Below are positions 36,701-48,120 of a DNA stretch of 64,000 nucleotides, in pieces. Every line of letters begins with the position of its first letter. The first letter of the stretch is position 1. The notes under the pieces are model-generated. The model was not told the DNA's origin. It worked only from the letters and a program-made list of their open reading frames with translations, and did no database searches. The position numbers were made by a program, and so were the translations under genes. Source of the DNA: Terebella lapidaria (lineage: Eukaryota; Annelida; Polychaeta; Terebellida; Terebellidae); NCBI GenBank assembly GCA_949152475.1, contig OX424555.1:11116868-11180867 (forward strand), read 5' to 3'.

Positions 36701-36970
36701 CGCAGTCGTCATAATGTATGCGATCGTCATAACGGCCTACAGTCGTAGTCGGACACCTCTCGCGCTGATAAAAAGAATGGAGTCCACAATGATACTCACA
36801 TTGTCCCTCTCTGAATACTTCACGAATTTTCGCCCTTTGTTCGTGTCAACAATGACAGCTTTATTGACAATGCCTCCGGTTGCTTTGTGGACGATGTTCA
36901 CATAGTTGTAGTCCATTGATTCTTTCACCAAATCTGGAATCGTTTGTAAAATTTGATCATCCATGGCCAT
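30757..36970 (-). CDS. FN3K: Fructosamine-3-kinase-like protein, seven exons
   Basis: FN3K/FN3KRP phosphorylate ketosamines on glycated proteins, causing deglycation. The minus-strand exons are 36970-36800, 32189-32106, 31972-31869, 31778-31610, 31449-31396, 31289-31148 and 31010-30757. All have GT-AG borders, frames join at phases 0,0,2,0,0,1, and the product is 325 aa (human about 309). Visible: the ATP-binding region with RKFVKYSE (Lys about 51); AYDMFSSEVDSL; GGGAVLIMDYL then WSELGAGMARLHAHN (matching GGG-VLVME and KLGAQLADLH); KFGYHTTTYYG; WSQLSLKLDKIF; the catalytic loop LLHGDFCFINVG; metal-binding VTFDPCGVYGPYE; and SKARILFAQLL. The catalytic loop keeps HGD and N but has FCFI where relatives have LWGG. 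The start ATG at 36970 is the first in the exon; a second Met lies two codons later. The 4.6-kb first intron is filled with repeats. Confidence 0.9.
32200..34391 (-). repeat. HER copy 6 (minus), diverged subfamily, in FN3K intron 1
   Basis: Head palindrome at 34360-34388 (AGCTTATCGGCCC, AAA, GGGCCGGTAAGCT on +), next to a (CGGA)n/(CGTC)n microsatellite at about 34300-34346. Tail at 32200-32227: hairpin AGCACC-AAG-GGTGCT, then AGCTTACCGGC. The interior is three tandem copies of a roughly 455-bp unit (starts at about 32824, 33278 and 33736) with AAGGTCATTGAAGGTCAA and CGCCACACGCAGACCGG phrases. A 5S-derived SINE interrupts it at 32486-32823. The tail lies just 10 nt from the 3' splice site of FN3K exon 2. 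Confidence 0.8.
32480..32829 (-). mobile_element. 5S rRNA-derived SINE (SINE3 type), 338 bp
   Basis: The insertion 32486-32823 is flanked by GTCATT on both sides (32480-32485, 32824-32829). On the minus strand the head contains CGCAAGATCACCGAAGTTAAGC, split here as the 5S-like segments AGATCACCGAAGTTAAGC, then GTGGGTAATACATGGATGG and GTGACC. These correspond to box A, the intermediate element and box C of the 5S internal promoter. The body continues with TTGGGCACCTGGC and the tail is ATTATTATAAT. It is therefore a Pol III SINE with a 5S head rather than a functional 5S gene. Confidence 0.75.
34545..35776 (+). repeat. HER copy 7 (plus), complete ends, in FN3K intron 1
   Basis: Head palindrome 34545-34573 (AGGTTACCGAACC, TTT, GGTCCGATAACCT), CCGTCCGTACGTCCGTCC run, AAAATGGCGGCC block. 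An internal tandem duplication of about 175 bp (about 35060-35232 and 35235-35400) is present. The tail is TGTCCGGTAATCT, then TTAGCCTTTGGGCTAA and a T-run. No coding content. Confidence 0.82.
36275..36312. repeat. Perfect hairpin, 15-bp stem with 8-nt loop
   Basis: CAGTCTGAGCGACGC (36275-36289) and GCGTCGCTCAGACTG (36298-36312) are exact inverses around AGAGCTCC, in FN3K intron 1. Confidence 0.9.
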
Positions 36971-37957
36971 GCTTGTGCAAAGTCAGAGGCGACATGGGGT
37001 CAGTTGGTTTATCATACACTAGACTCATCGGTCGCTGATGGCTAAGTATGTATCCCTCTCTATACCAACCATGACCAATGGGAGTAACTTACACAGTAGC
37101 ATCCATAGGGTGCTTTTAGTTACACGGTTTTACATGGTTTTACTTGGGAAAACATTCGAAATTATATAGTTCTATTGCGACTTGGGTGGTAAAGTACAAG
37201 ATGCCCTTGAAAAAGCCATAAATTCAAGTGAACTTTAGGCCTATTTGGGTTGGTCCTGACTCCGAGAGACACCTATGAGGATTGAGGAACATAGCCTACC
37301 ATAGAACATAACACACCATAGTCTCCCCGAACATAGGCTTTTCATACTGAACACATGAATAGGCATGAGGTATGTTATGACTTGTACGTTACCTTATTTG
37401 GTAAACCATAGGACACTTACTGGAAGAATTCCCAGGTGGAGTTGTGGTTGTAGGCTCGTAGTACCAGTCCGGCCCTACATGTAAAGTAGGCCTATACGTA
37501 TACATGGTATACTTTACATGTATTATGCATGTACACCATACAAGAGTTTGGAATCCAGGGCCTATCAGTTACTTGAAGTACATGTCCTTTATTTATTGGT
37601 GAATATATTGGATTTGTTGTGTAAATAATATAAATTACACAAATCATCATTTGGGCATACGTTGACCGCCCATTGATACTGTTTCCAGGTCTATTCGTCG
37701 AAACCTCGTGCGCCAGATCTTCATTGTGTCTGTGGGAATACAGTCTTAGGCGGGTATTTGGAGGGCTAGCTGTTCACGTCTGGGTATTGTCGATTGTATG
37801 ACTCTATGATTTCTAATCACGTGGCTGTTTGCTATGCTCTTGGGTTTATATGGATATGAGACAAAACATACTTGATGCAGGCCCTAAAAACGGTGCTTTG
37901 ACTACGGAATTTCTGTAGGCCTATCTGATATCGGTCATAGATCTGATGGGAAGGTTG
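36971..37957. other. Upstream of the FN3K-like gene, no recognised feature
   Basis: Presumed promoter side of the minus-strand kinase gene. No TATA box or CpG-rich block stands out and no coding exon is seen. Confidence 0.35.
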
Positions 37958-38118
37958 TACAGTGGTCCCCCTCAGATAAGACCTTATCTCAGGGGAAGCT
38001 ATAGTCTTATCAGAGGGATTCATTTACATATTACATTAATCCTAACGCCACGAAAAAATGTCTTTATAGAGGGAGAAGTCTTTATGAGGTGGGGTCTTAT
38101 TCGAGGGGGACCACTGTA
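37958..38118. mobile_element. Tc1/mariner-like MITE (157 bp) with TA duplication
   Basis: Inverted ends CAGTGGTCCCCCTCAGATAAG and GGTCTTATTCGAGGGGGACCACTG (given here as CTTATTCGAGG and GGGACCACTG) are flanked by TA at 37958-37959 and 38117-38118. Non-coding. Confidence 0.75.
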
Positions 38119-39227
38119 TGAACATTGATTGTTGAAAAATAAATCGAGGAATGACACTGCCACGTTATGCATACTTCAATGAACATTTGCCTGGTATATT
38201 CAGTATGTATGTGTATGTATCGGTCGATCGGACAGTTCTCGTTGGATATCGCGTTGGATAATGGCATGAATAAACTTTTTGTTGGAAAACCTTGACTCGT
38301 ATTAAGTTAATCAGGATCATAAATACTAAATTATGTCATGCTCAGTTTGTACGGAATTTACCAACGCTCAATTATATCTCTAGATGTAGTGCAAGCGTAC
38401 CACTTGCCAGGAATGACTCTGTCTCAGAGCCATGTATGAGCTGTCAATCATATGTAGGGAAATCTCTCTGTTCTAGATATGTTAATTACAAATCATGACA
38501 ATGGAAAGATGACAGAAGTTTAATTTAGAGCGTGATAACGCTCTAAATTAGAGCATTATAACGCTCTCAATTAGAGCGTTATAACGCTGTACTACAGCGT
38601 TTTAACGCTGTAAAATAAATTTTGTATGCCTCAATCTGGCGAATATGAGCCACCGTATCATGAACTAGAATAACTGGGGTCATTTGAATGACAAATTGGC
38701 GGTAGATGATAAATCTTTTTATTATACAACGAAGTATGTGGTAGAAACAAAAGCTGACGATCGATATGCTGCAAAATGTGACCAGATATTTTAGGGTCAT
38801 GGCACTTAGTGGCTGTGAAACGTGTTGTGTGCAACATGACATCATCCTGCCACACGACAACAGCTCGGCTTTCTTCTGTTATAAAATCATTATTGGATAA
38901 AATAGAACTGTAGCGATGAAGACTAAACGTGAAGTCAAGGCCATGCATCTACTAGTATGTGCGGCCATGACTGTGCTGAGGCCAATGTAATGACATTGAT
39001 GCTAATATCGAAATTACAAAGACGATAAAAAAACTAACGTCCACGATAATACAATGCAATAAAGTAATGAAAATTAATAAAAGTGAAATGGTAATCAAAT
39101 ATTGCAACCAGACAGCATTTGGCAAGCGAATGATCAATAAATAAGAGTCATTGCAATAAAACGTGCGAATAAAATTGTTTGAATATCACATTGGCCACAC
39201 AAAGTTGTCTGTGTTGATGTTGTAATC
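38119..39227. other. Intergenic between FN3K and receptor 1, with a palindromic tandem repeat
   Basis: At 38523-38615, four tandem self-complementary units of 22-26 bp of the type AGAGCGTTATAACGCTCT are present, the last drifting to ACAGCGTTTTAACGCTGT. Otherwise only short uninformative frames are seen. Confidence 0.6.
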
Positions 39228-40451
39228 TCAGTTGTCGTATTCGTCCGATTTGTTGGAGAGCACGTAAATGAGGATCTCCTTGAGCTTGTCCGAGTTGGTC
39301 CTGGGCCAGCAGATCCAGGTGGCCACGATCTTGCGGAACTCGAAGGCGGCCACATAGCAGAGCGGGAACTTCGCGAACGAATAGAAGACCATGAAGAACG
39401 TGTAGAGGAACTCCGTGCGTTTAGGCATGACGTCGAAGCGCCTACTGCTGGGGGTCAGATGGCAGCCCGCTAGGAACTGGTCGAACTCCATGTGCTCCAC
39501 AGCCAAGCCGTACATGGCATTGCTGACGGCGTTACAAATGACGAAGATGACGATGTTGATGATGGTGATGCGGCTAGAGCGACCACTCTTGAAGACTCGC
39601 ACCAGCTTGAGATCGGGTATGCGGTTGATGATGGTTACGCGGTGGCGGAATCCACCTATGATGATCTTGGGTAGGATGAAGAAGGTGGCGACCCAGGGAA
39701 TCACTCGAAAGAAGATGTAATAGAGGAACTTCTCGTAGATCTGGAAGTCCTGGCTGCGGTAGATGTCGGAGAGACATACCTGTTTGTGGTAGTGTTTGAC
39801 GGTGGGGAAGTAGACGTCATGTCGGACGAACTTGAAGAAGTGGACCATGTGCACGAGGATGGTGGGGATGAAGATGGTGGTGATGATTTGGAGGCCCTTG
39901 TCGCGAGTTGAGTACTTCCAGAGGCGGTCAGGATGGTAGAAAACGAAGTACTGCTCGATAGCGAGGGCCAAAGTGTACCAGACCACCAGGCACTGCGCCA
40001 TCTCCGTGATCGGGTACATGCCAATGAAGAGTTTCTGCGACACGTCCAGGTAGTTCCAGAAGCGGTGGTCGTCAGGATGGTAGTGCGTGTACGAGAGCCA
40101 AGCTCGCGGCGACATCACAATCGATATACCGATCAGGAAAATGGTGTCCGATACCAAGATGGCACTGAAGAACATCGTGGAAAGGCAGCGCATCTCGGGA
40201 TGGTGGAAGACAAAGAAACCCAGGATGTTGCCGACACTGCCAACGAGCGTCATGAGCGGCAGGATGACGCCGTAGAAGGAGAAGAAGCCCAGCTTGTTCT
40301 GGAGCATGTCCTGGTCCAGCCCGGCCACGTCATGAAGGAAGTGGTTGGAGTTGCGCCATCGAGCGGCCAGGTCGTTCTCGACCACCTCGGCGGGCGCTGT
40401 GTCGTTGTCAGCCCGAGGGTATCGGTACACGAGCTCCACCAGCAAGTCCAT
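39228..40451 (-). CDS. Divergent seven-transmembrane receptor 1 (orphan GPCR)
   Basis: 407-aa membrane protein with seven hydrophobic segments (roughly residues 55-82, 88-112, 145-170, 185-206, 245-268, 298-320, 352-375) and a short cytoplasmic tail. Rhodopsin-class landmarks: GN in TM1 (VGSVGNILGF), Asp in TM2 (ILVSDTIFL), and a loop-2 Cys (QVCLSD). The DRY box is replaced by EQY (AIEQYFVFYHP) and TM7 has FAKFPLCY instead of NPxxY. A GRSSR motif precedes TM6. The chosen start at 40451 is in GCCATGG context; the open frame extends upstream to 40547, but a polypyrimidine-CAG acceptor at about 40505 suggests a spliced 5' leader. One sequon, NDT, is in the N-terminus. It is the paralogue of the receptors at 42.7-44.3 and 48.8-50.5 kb. 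The ligand is unknown; peptide or chemosensory roles are both possible. Confidence 0.85.
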   Translation of the reverse strand: MDLLVELVYRYPRADNDTAPAEVVENDLAARWRNSNHFLHDVAGLDQDMLQNKLGFFSFYGVILPLMTLVGSVGNILGFFVFHHPEMRCLSTMFFSAILVSDTIFLIGISIVMSPRAWLSYTHYHPDDHRFWNYLDVSQKLFIGMYPITEMAQCLVVWYTLALAIEQYFVFYHPDRLWKYSTRDKGLQIITTIFIPTILVHMVHFFKFVRHDVYFPTVKHYHKQVCLSDIYRSQDFQIYEKFLYYIFFRVIPWVATFFILPKIIIGGFRHRVTIINRIPDLKLVRVFKSGRSSRITIINIVIFVICNAVSNAMYGLAVEHMEFDQFLAGCHLTPSSRRFDVMPKRTEFLYTFFMVFYSFAKFPLCYVAAFEFRKIVATWICWPRTNSDKLKEILIYVLSNKSDEYDN

Positions 40452-42749
40452 GGCGCCAGCCGACTCACACCGCCTACAGTACTCAGAAACCGTCGCCCCG
40501 TCACCTGCTACGGTAAAAAGGCGGGGGATTGAAGGTGTGGTCAACATGCCTTTGAGAAATCCATAGGATCATTCGTGAATATATTCCATTATTTATTGTG
40601 GCACAATCTCATTTCCGATATTTTTGAAATCGTTGTTTCTGTTGTTTTACCTCGGAATTTTGGTCACGTTTTCATCCCTCCATAATCGTACTAAATAACT
40701 CACAATATGCTGCCCAGTGCGATTACATCTCTCTTTTGTGAACATCAATAAATCCATGGAATCAGCTGCCTTTTGGATCATTCACTTCTACTGCACACTG
40801 TTGCATGTACATGTACAGTGGCAAGTTTATTCTCAGCTACATGTACAATAGTAAAGACCCATGGTGTTTTATTTAAAGAAATATCACGTCAACACGTGGC
40901 GCTTGTGCTATTATAATTCTGATCGGAACCAGAAACACTATATGTCATCTACCGCCTGTGTTTGATACCTACCACACCTGTGAGCTACACAGACGGAGTC
41001 GCGGTCATTCCCCCGATGTATATTACAGTATAAATGCTAGATATATATATAGAGAGAGATATTTTTTTGTAGAATTATGTTAATGTTAAGAAATAAATCG
41101 ATTTTGGAGTATCTTACCTTAAATTCCACTGCACCAGGCAGTACACCGCAAGCAGTTTGCCACACACAGCGGTCCTCTCACCCGTTGTAAGTCAACAGCT
41201 TTCGAGATAGAAACTAAACGAGTTTACGGGGTTTTTTTTTTGCATTCACTTCAGTAAATGGTGATTGGCTCTATGTACATGTTTGTAGCTCTAGGCCTAT
41301 TATCGCATTGATTTTCAACTTTTCAAAACCAATGTTTAACGATTTCGTGTTTAGGTCAGTGAGTCAGTTATAAGTGACGGATCAAATACTCACAAGTGAC
41401 CCTCCTTGAGTGCAGTGTGTTTATTCCTCTGCTGAATTACCGGTACGTGATGAAGTTACAAACTTACTAATATAAATCACAACATGGGGTGAAAAGACAC
41501 ACAGCTGTTGAGTCTGACGCAAACATATATGACCTTTCAAATCCATCGATTTCACACTATAATTAATGGTTCCAAAACTTTAGGTGATCACACTGAGTCA
41601 TACAGTGTGGCTGTTTATTTGATATCGATTTATAGGCATCAATGTTGCAGATTCATTTGAGGAAAAATCCATGGTTGTATCAATATGGCATTTATCAAAC
41701 AGGCACACGAAGCCAGACGTACACGCACACACGTGCACAAAACGATAACGGACATCCCCAGGAACACAACTACTAGTATATATACTGCTCTTCGTCAGTT
41801 TTAAATAGTCACTTGCAATAAATTTCAAATTTCAAATCCCTCAAGTTTAAATTTCAAATCCCTCAATTTAGTCATCATGCATTTTATGCAAATAAACGCA
41901 ATCACAACAACATGATTCCAGATTATGAGTGTATTCCAAGATGCCACACGTTAGTTCGTTATTGAGTTCCTGTTCAATTGATATCCACCTTGAAATAATG
42001 TATCATTTTTTATGCAGGTTCACACACTCTACTCTTTGAACCACATTTGTACCAACATAACCCAGACTGGTATTGTCGTGTGAATGAAATGTATACCATA
42101 ATCATAATTGTTTTCTCCTTTTTCATGCAAAATTAATAACGAACGGGACGATTGGCGATAACCATGTCGAATTGAAATATGTCCCCGTTAGGATATAGCA
42201 TTTAATAGTAATATGTTTATTTCGGGCTAATCCATTACATACGTGATGAGCACTCTATTCAAACGTTATCAAATGGCGAAATAAATATTGTCACAGTTCC
42301 ATGCAAAACTGAAGAATCTATACTGAGACTCAAGTTTGTTTTCAAATGGTTAAAACTTGTGGGAAATAAATGTATCAACGAATTTCCCACCCGCAAGGCA
42401 AACACACACAAAAATGAACTGTACATGTTTCTCGCACACTAATGTGCCTCGTATTATGAGTACAATGCCGGGGAAACCCTGAATTCGAAACGTTCAGATA
42501 CTCAGTGCTGAGTCCAGATGCTGACTAGTGCTGAGATAAACCCATCTCCCACTCAAAACAATGCCATATGTCCATATCGTATCAATTTGTTGGTTTTGTA
42601 ATCACATTCCAACCAATAAATGTCGTGTAAAAGTATTATCGATCGGCTCATACATTGTTTCGATGTAGCCTCACCAACTATTCATCCCTCAAGTAGCTAC
42701 CCTGATCATGATGTAGTCGATCTAGCTGGATATTTCCGGGCATGTATGT
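40452..42749. other. Intergenic between receptors 1 and 2
   Basis: AT-rich. A TA/GA microsatellite is at about 41041-41060. A short duplication, TTTCAAATCCCTCAA, lies near 41827-41868. No exon is supported. Confidence 0.4.
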
Positions 42750-44305
42750 CTATATTTCTATGCCTGGTTCATCTTCCAGGTTGATAGCGGAATTGTAGAA
42801 ACTGTTGGTTTGTTTGGGCGGCGTGATGACAGCGGGCCTCACGATTACAGGATGCACTATGACGCTTGCAGACTGGTCATCTGGTAGAGTTTCTGCAGGC
42901 ACACGGTGTCTGTTGCTCATATCCCGGGGCGGAAGAGTCGATACGACGGTTATATTGCACTGAGAGTCGTGAGGTTTCTCATCTACAGTCTGTATCTTAG
43001 TTGAGTTAGTGCATGATTTACCAAATGTATGTATGGTACGACACACCCGGTGTGAGGCCGCCGAAGTTCTCGAGAGTATGGACACCAGAGACTCGCGGAA
43101 AGCCTTCGAAGAACATATACACATTGGGAATCGCAAAACAGACTGCACCATACAGCAACATATGTAAGCCAGTTCAAAGACGGGGTCCACATGCATGAAC
43201 CGTCTGTCTTGTGGCAAAACGCGACAGGCCTTGGGGTTCTCGGCGAAGTCAATAGTTTCTACAATGACAAGGTACACGAGGATGGACACACCCTCCAGGA
43301 CAACAAACATGGTTCCCATCGTAATCAGTAGGCCTCGCGAGCGGCCTCCGTTCAGGACCACGGCAACGTCTGCCGGGCTGAGATTTGCCTCGGTCTGGTC
43401 TAGGACGTTAGCAGGCTCCGCCCTGTGCTTGACCTTATAATAAATCAGCGACAAGCACCCGAGAGCGATCAGCCAGGGGAACACGAAGGACACGAAGACG
43501 TAGAGGTACTTGTCGTAGTTCTGCACGCTGTGGCGGCCGAAGGCGTCCGACAGACAGATCCGCTTGGCGATCAGTGCCTCGTAGTACATCTCATGCGTCG
43601 TCAGGCAGAAGTAGCACATCAGGTGGACGATTACTGTCAGGTTGAAGACTGTCATCAGGACCTTCGCCACGTTACCTCGCTTGGAGAACTCGAGCAGATA
43701 GCGGGGACTGGTCACGGAGAAGTAGTACTCTCCTATGTAGACCACAGTGTACCACGCTATCATCGAGTGACTGAGGCCGGCCAGCGGATACAGGAACACG
43801 TACCTGCAGGGCAGGAACAAGTATCACTGAAACAATTTTGAAATCATGCAATTATCTTAGGTCCATGCAATTATCTTATTAGTGTTCACAGGCTTACCGG
43901 TCAGTGGGCAAACATGCATTTTAAATAATTTCTGGTGCTACGTGCGCCTACTTACCTTTGTTGGATGCTGTTTACTTCGTTCAGAAACTCAGTAGAGAGG
44001 AGGTCGTGGAAGCGATGGTGTAGCCACATCGGTGGGAAATACATGGCGAAAATAGAGGCCATGCTTACGACGTCTGCGAGAGCGATCATCTGCATGATGA
44101 CTCCACTGAATCCCTTGAGTTTGGGGTGATGATAGACGAGCCAGGTGAGGAAGCCACCAGCCAGCCCCACTAGAGCCGTGATGGGTATGACAAGACCAAA
44201 CAAGGCGAAGCTGTACCGTCTGTAGTACCGGGCCATGTCGTCCAAGTCCCGCTTGTACTCCCGGACATCGTGCAGGGTACTGTTGTCCACCAACCACCCG
44301 TCCAT
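42750..44305 (-). CDS. Divergent seven-transmembrane receptor 2 (two exons)
   Basis: The exons are 44305-43956 and 43803-42750 on the minus strand. The donor is AACAAAG|GTAAGT and the acceptor CCCTGCAG|G; they join in phase 2 so that SIQQR runs into YVFLYPLAGL, giving 467 aa. Landmarks follow receptors 1 and 3: ALADVV in TM2, EYY for DRY (YIGEYYFSVTSP), RICLSD in loop 2, GGRSRG before TM6, and RFPMC for NPxxY. TM1 has AGG where the others have GN. The 110-residue tail is polar and ends DEPGIEI. The N-terminus MDGWLVDNSTLHDV has one NST sequon. The intron sits in the loop before TM3; the coding parts of the other two receptors lack it. Confidence 0.87.
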
Positions 44306-46704
44306 GTCCTAGAGCTAAGTGTGACTCCTGGTGTAGTCCTTACTCCTTAGTTTGGTCACCTACGGAGTCTCTAGAAACGTCAGGCAGGTTGGTTCAGGTA
44401 GGATGAGCAAGTGGCATGGATTGCCATGGATCCCTTGTAGCCTGTCCAAGACACCCATGTACTGAATGTAGTGTCATCCTCTCAAGGAATTGCTTGATTT
44501 CCAGATATTGCTGATTGCCTCATGTATCGATAGGATGCGGCTTTCAAGAGATTTCGATGCTTTCATGCAGAAAGTGACTTTCAAGCTCCAAAGGAGAAGA
44601 AACACTTCCTCTGTTGTTGTTTTTGGTACATCTCAAACCAAATATTTCCGATATCTATAAGCATACCGAAATGTACTGCTACGATGTTCTGAAAATATTT
44701 TATTGGCTTGGAGATGGGGTTCAGTCTGCGATTATGACTAGATAATACTATATTGCTATTTAAACTAGTAAGGGCAGAGAACAATTACATTTATCGCTAT
44801 CCCGTGAATGTGCCGCCATGTGAACTCTGTCTGACTGACCATTGTGACCCACTCCGGTGGCACCAGTAAACATGTGGGAGCAGTCTAACAATTGTCTGTT
44901 ATTTAGAAGATAATGGACGGAACTATGTATACGCTCGGTGTCAGTCGTGGTCACGTATTGTATAATTATTTTGACGACAACAATGCCATTTGCACATGTT
45001 TATTCTGGTAAAATTTTGCTGAAAACGGGCATCAACATACATTTTACATGTATCATATAAAGGTTTCTGGTGAAGTGTAAATAAAATATAGTTACACAAA
45101 CGCGTTATCCATTGACCTATACATTATATTATTGTGATACTACATGTATTACTTCCATGGCATACATGTATTTTGAAGTTTTAAACGGTTTAACGTAGTC
45201 CGCTACAAACATTGATGTAACGAAGAGTCACAATTTAAAAGTCATTTCTTGAATATTATCTCTTCAAAATGACCTATGTTATAGAGTAACGGACCAGCAT
45301 CTTAATACTGAAAAGAAAATAGGGGGTCACCGTGCTCGTTTCTTGTACATATTCGATCAAAATCACAAACATTTACCTAAAATTACATAAATTATGATGT
45401 TTTTGCCCATTTTTTGGTCCATATTCACATCTTGCATCGTGTTGCCATGTGAACGGATACGATGACCCCCTATTTCAGTTTCAGGATGCTGATCAGGTAC
45501 TCTATAAAATATGTCATTTTGAAGCTCTAGAATATGTTGGTACAGTTATTTATTTCAAAAAACTCCTTGACCCCCTCCCCTCACTGTTTCGAGCGGGCTA
45601 CCTTAACATTATCGCGAATGCCGTTCGACACATTATGTACGTACAGACATTCATACATATGGTCGTACAGACCATATCCGACTCTTGAATGATCTCAAAT
45701 GTTAGTTCTGTGAGATTAGCTTACACCTACACTCACATGAGATAGTAGGCCTATGTTCAATACCAAAAATACAAATGTATTATGCCAATACTAATTACAT
45801 AAGCCAACCTGGTCAATAGTTCATAATAATAACAGCTTAATAATTCATTTGCAGCATATTGTCTAGCTCTTTCTGTCAAAACCTAATTCCGTTACTTTTT
45901 AGATTACCGGCCTCTGGTCCGATATTGCCGTGGCGTTGCGCTGTTCGTCCGTCCGTCCGTTCGTCGTCTTCGTCGTTTTCAGAACTTTTGTACGAAGGAA
46001 CTAAAAACTATCCAACGGGGTGGTATATATGCAAATGAACTCATGTAGACAAAACAGTTATAGATACAGCTTTGTGTTCTGAGCATAAGCATATATGCGA
46101 AGGCATATACGGCACATCTTTTGGTAACCTTTGGTGACCTCGCTCACGTGTGATCTTGAGTGGTAAGTTTCAAGGTCGCGTCCTAACTGAAATGTGTAAA
46201 TTGACCTCTGCAAACGAAAATACTGCAAATAGAGCTTTAGAGTTTTATTCATGAAGTCACATATTGGTGAATCTTTTGATAGTCTTGAAGTTGACATCAA
46301 ATGATGCTGAGTGGTAAATCCGAACGTGATATCGGACATAAAATGTGTAAATTGGACTTTGCATACAAAACGGCTGTAGTTCAGGTTTGTATTACGTGCA
46401 TATGATGTCACATCCGGTGGATCTTTCGGTGACCTTGAAGTTGAACTAAAACTTTGAGTAGAAAGGTCACATCTTAACTGAATGTATAAATCCAACGGAC
46501 AGTAGAGCTTAGGAATCACCATGAGCATATGCACCGTAGAGACCTTGGGTTTGCCCTTCAATGAGCTTGATAGGTCAGCGTGACAATTGTAGGGAAAAAT
46601 TAGATTCAATTTTCATTCTTCAAATTTCAAAATTCATTCAATTTTCCATTACTGAACCCAAATGATATTGGTCGCACAAACAACGGGAGAGAGTGTGACT
46701 GAAA
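44306..46704. other. Intergenic, with a decayed HER copy at about 45900-46600
   Basis: At 45900-45970 a degenerate HER head is seen (AGATTACCGGCCTCTGG, GTCCGATATTGCCGTGGCG, then CCGTCCGTCCGTTCGTCG). CAAGGTCGCGTCC-type and GACCTTGAAGTTGA phrases run to about 46580 without a clean tail. The rest (44306-45895) has no recognised feature. Confidence 0.5.
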
Positions 46705-46780
46705 TTGTGTCGACTTTCCATTGATGCACAGTTTTTTTATTGTCTTGTGGCTTGTAAGCTGTCTGATAAACCATGGAAAC

Positions 46781-48117
46781 TACTTTTACATTATGAAAAC
46801 TGCAACACGTTCATTGTGTCTGACGCTGATGACTTTCTGAATGAGCGTTCGAACTGCTGGTCGGGTTTGTCTGAAAACTACAACACGTTCCTTGTGTATG
46901 ACTGTGACGACTTCCTGACTAAGCGTTCAAACTGCTGGTCGGATTTGTCTAAAAACTACAACACATTCATTGTGTCTGACTCTGGCGACTTTCTGACTGA
47001 GCGTTCGAACTGCTGGTCGGGTTTGCCTGAAAACGTTCATTGTGTCTGACTGTGACGACTTTCTGACCATAGACATAGAACACTGCCAACTCGTACTCTG
47101 TGACCTTGAGCTTGCGTCCAGAGGAAGAGGGGTACTTTATTTCCGGTTTGGCGTTTTCATGGAAAATTGAATTGTCAAAATGCGTCAAATATCGTACGTG
47201 ACATCATCACTCAGAAGATCGTCAAGATTGAACAATGGCAATACGACGTTATAGGTTAACAACGGAAGTGTAACTACCCTCTTCCTCTGACCCTTTGTGA
47301 CCTCAAGTTCAATAACTACAAACAGAGAGATTGATATCAGAGTTGGCAGTCCATCTCTGTTCTATGTCTCTCTGTTCTATGTCTATGTTTCTGACTGAGC
47401 GTTCGAACTGCTGGTCGGGTTTGTCTGAAAACTGCAACACGTTCCTTGTATCTGACTGTGACGACTGTCTGACGGAGCGTTCGAACTGCTGGTCGGGTTT
47501 GTCTGAGAACTACAACACGTTCCTTGTGTATGACTGTGACGACTTCCTGACTGAGTGTTCGAACTGCTGGTCGGGTTTGTCTGAAAACTGCAACACGTTC
47601 ATTGTATCTGACTCTGGCGACTTTCCGACTAAGCGTTCGAACTGCTGGTCGGGTTTGTCTGAGAACTACAGCACGTTCCTTGTGTATGACTGTGACGACT
47701 TCCTGACTGAGTGTTCGAACTGCTGGTCGGGTTTGTCTGAAAACTACAACATATTCATTGTGTCTGACTCTGGCGACTTTTTGACTGAGCGTTCGAACTG
47801 CTAGTCGGGTTTGTCTGAAAGCGTTCATTGTGTCTGACTGTGACGACTTCCTGACTGAGTGTTCGAACTGCTGGTCGGGTTTGTCTGAAAACTACAACAC
47901 ATTCATTGTGTCTGACTCTGGCGACTTTCTAACTGAGCGTTCGAACTGCTGGTCGGGTTTGTCTGAAAACTACATTACGTTCCTTGTGTATGACTGTGAC
48001 GACTTCCTGACGGAGCGTTCGAACTGCTGGTCGGGTTTGTCTGAAAACTGCAACACGTTCATTGTATCTAACTCTGGCGACTTTCCGACTAAGCGTTCGA
48101 ACTGCTGGTCAGGTTTG
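46781..48117. repeat. 78-bp minisatellite, about 13 units, interrupted by a TIR insertion
   Basis: The marker TCGAACTGCTGGTCGGG recurs at 46849, 46927, 47005, then 47403, 47481, 47559, 47637, 47715, 47793, 47863, 47941, 48019 and 48097. Spacing is 78 bp except for two units shortened to 70 bp. Since 78 is 26 codons, plus-strand frames (46705-47049, 47331-47804, 47830-48120) read SNCWSGLSEN, NTFLVYDCDDF or NTFIVSDSGDF, LTER repeats. The minus strand is open too (47337-47828). Units with YDCDDF and SDSGDF alternate, suggesting a 156-bp higher-order unit. No start context, splice sites or signal peptide support a gene. Confidence 0.9.
47060..47395. mobile_element. 320-bp TIR element with 8-bp target duplication (hAT-like) inside the minisatellite
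   Basis: The insertion 47068-47387 has ends CATAGACATAGAAC and GTTCTATGTCTATG (14 bp, perfect), with longer imperfect arms (CTGCCAACTC, TGACCTTGAG, CAGAGGAAGAGGG and inverses). TTTCTGAC flanks it on both sides (47060-47067 and 47388-47395). The array unit normally has a single TTTCTGACTGAG, so this is a true duplication. Removing the insert plus one copy restores a 70-bp unit identical in length to the one at 47793. Non-coding. Confidence 0.8.
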
Positions 48118-48120
48118 TGA

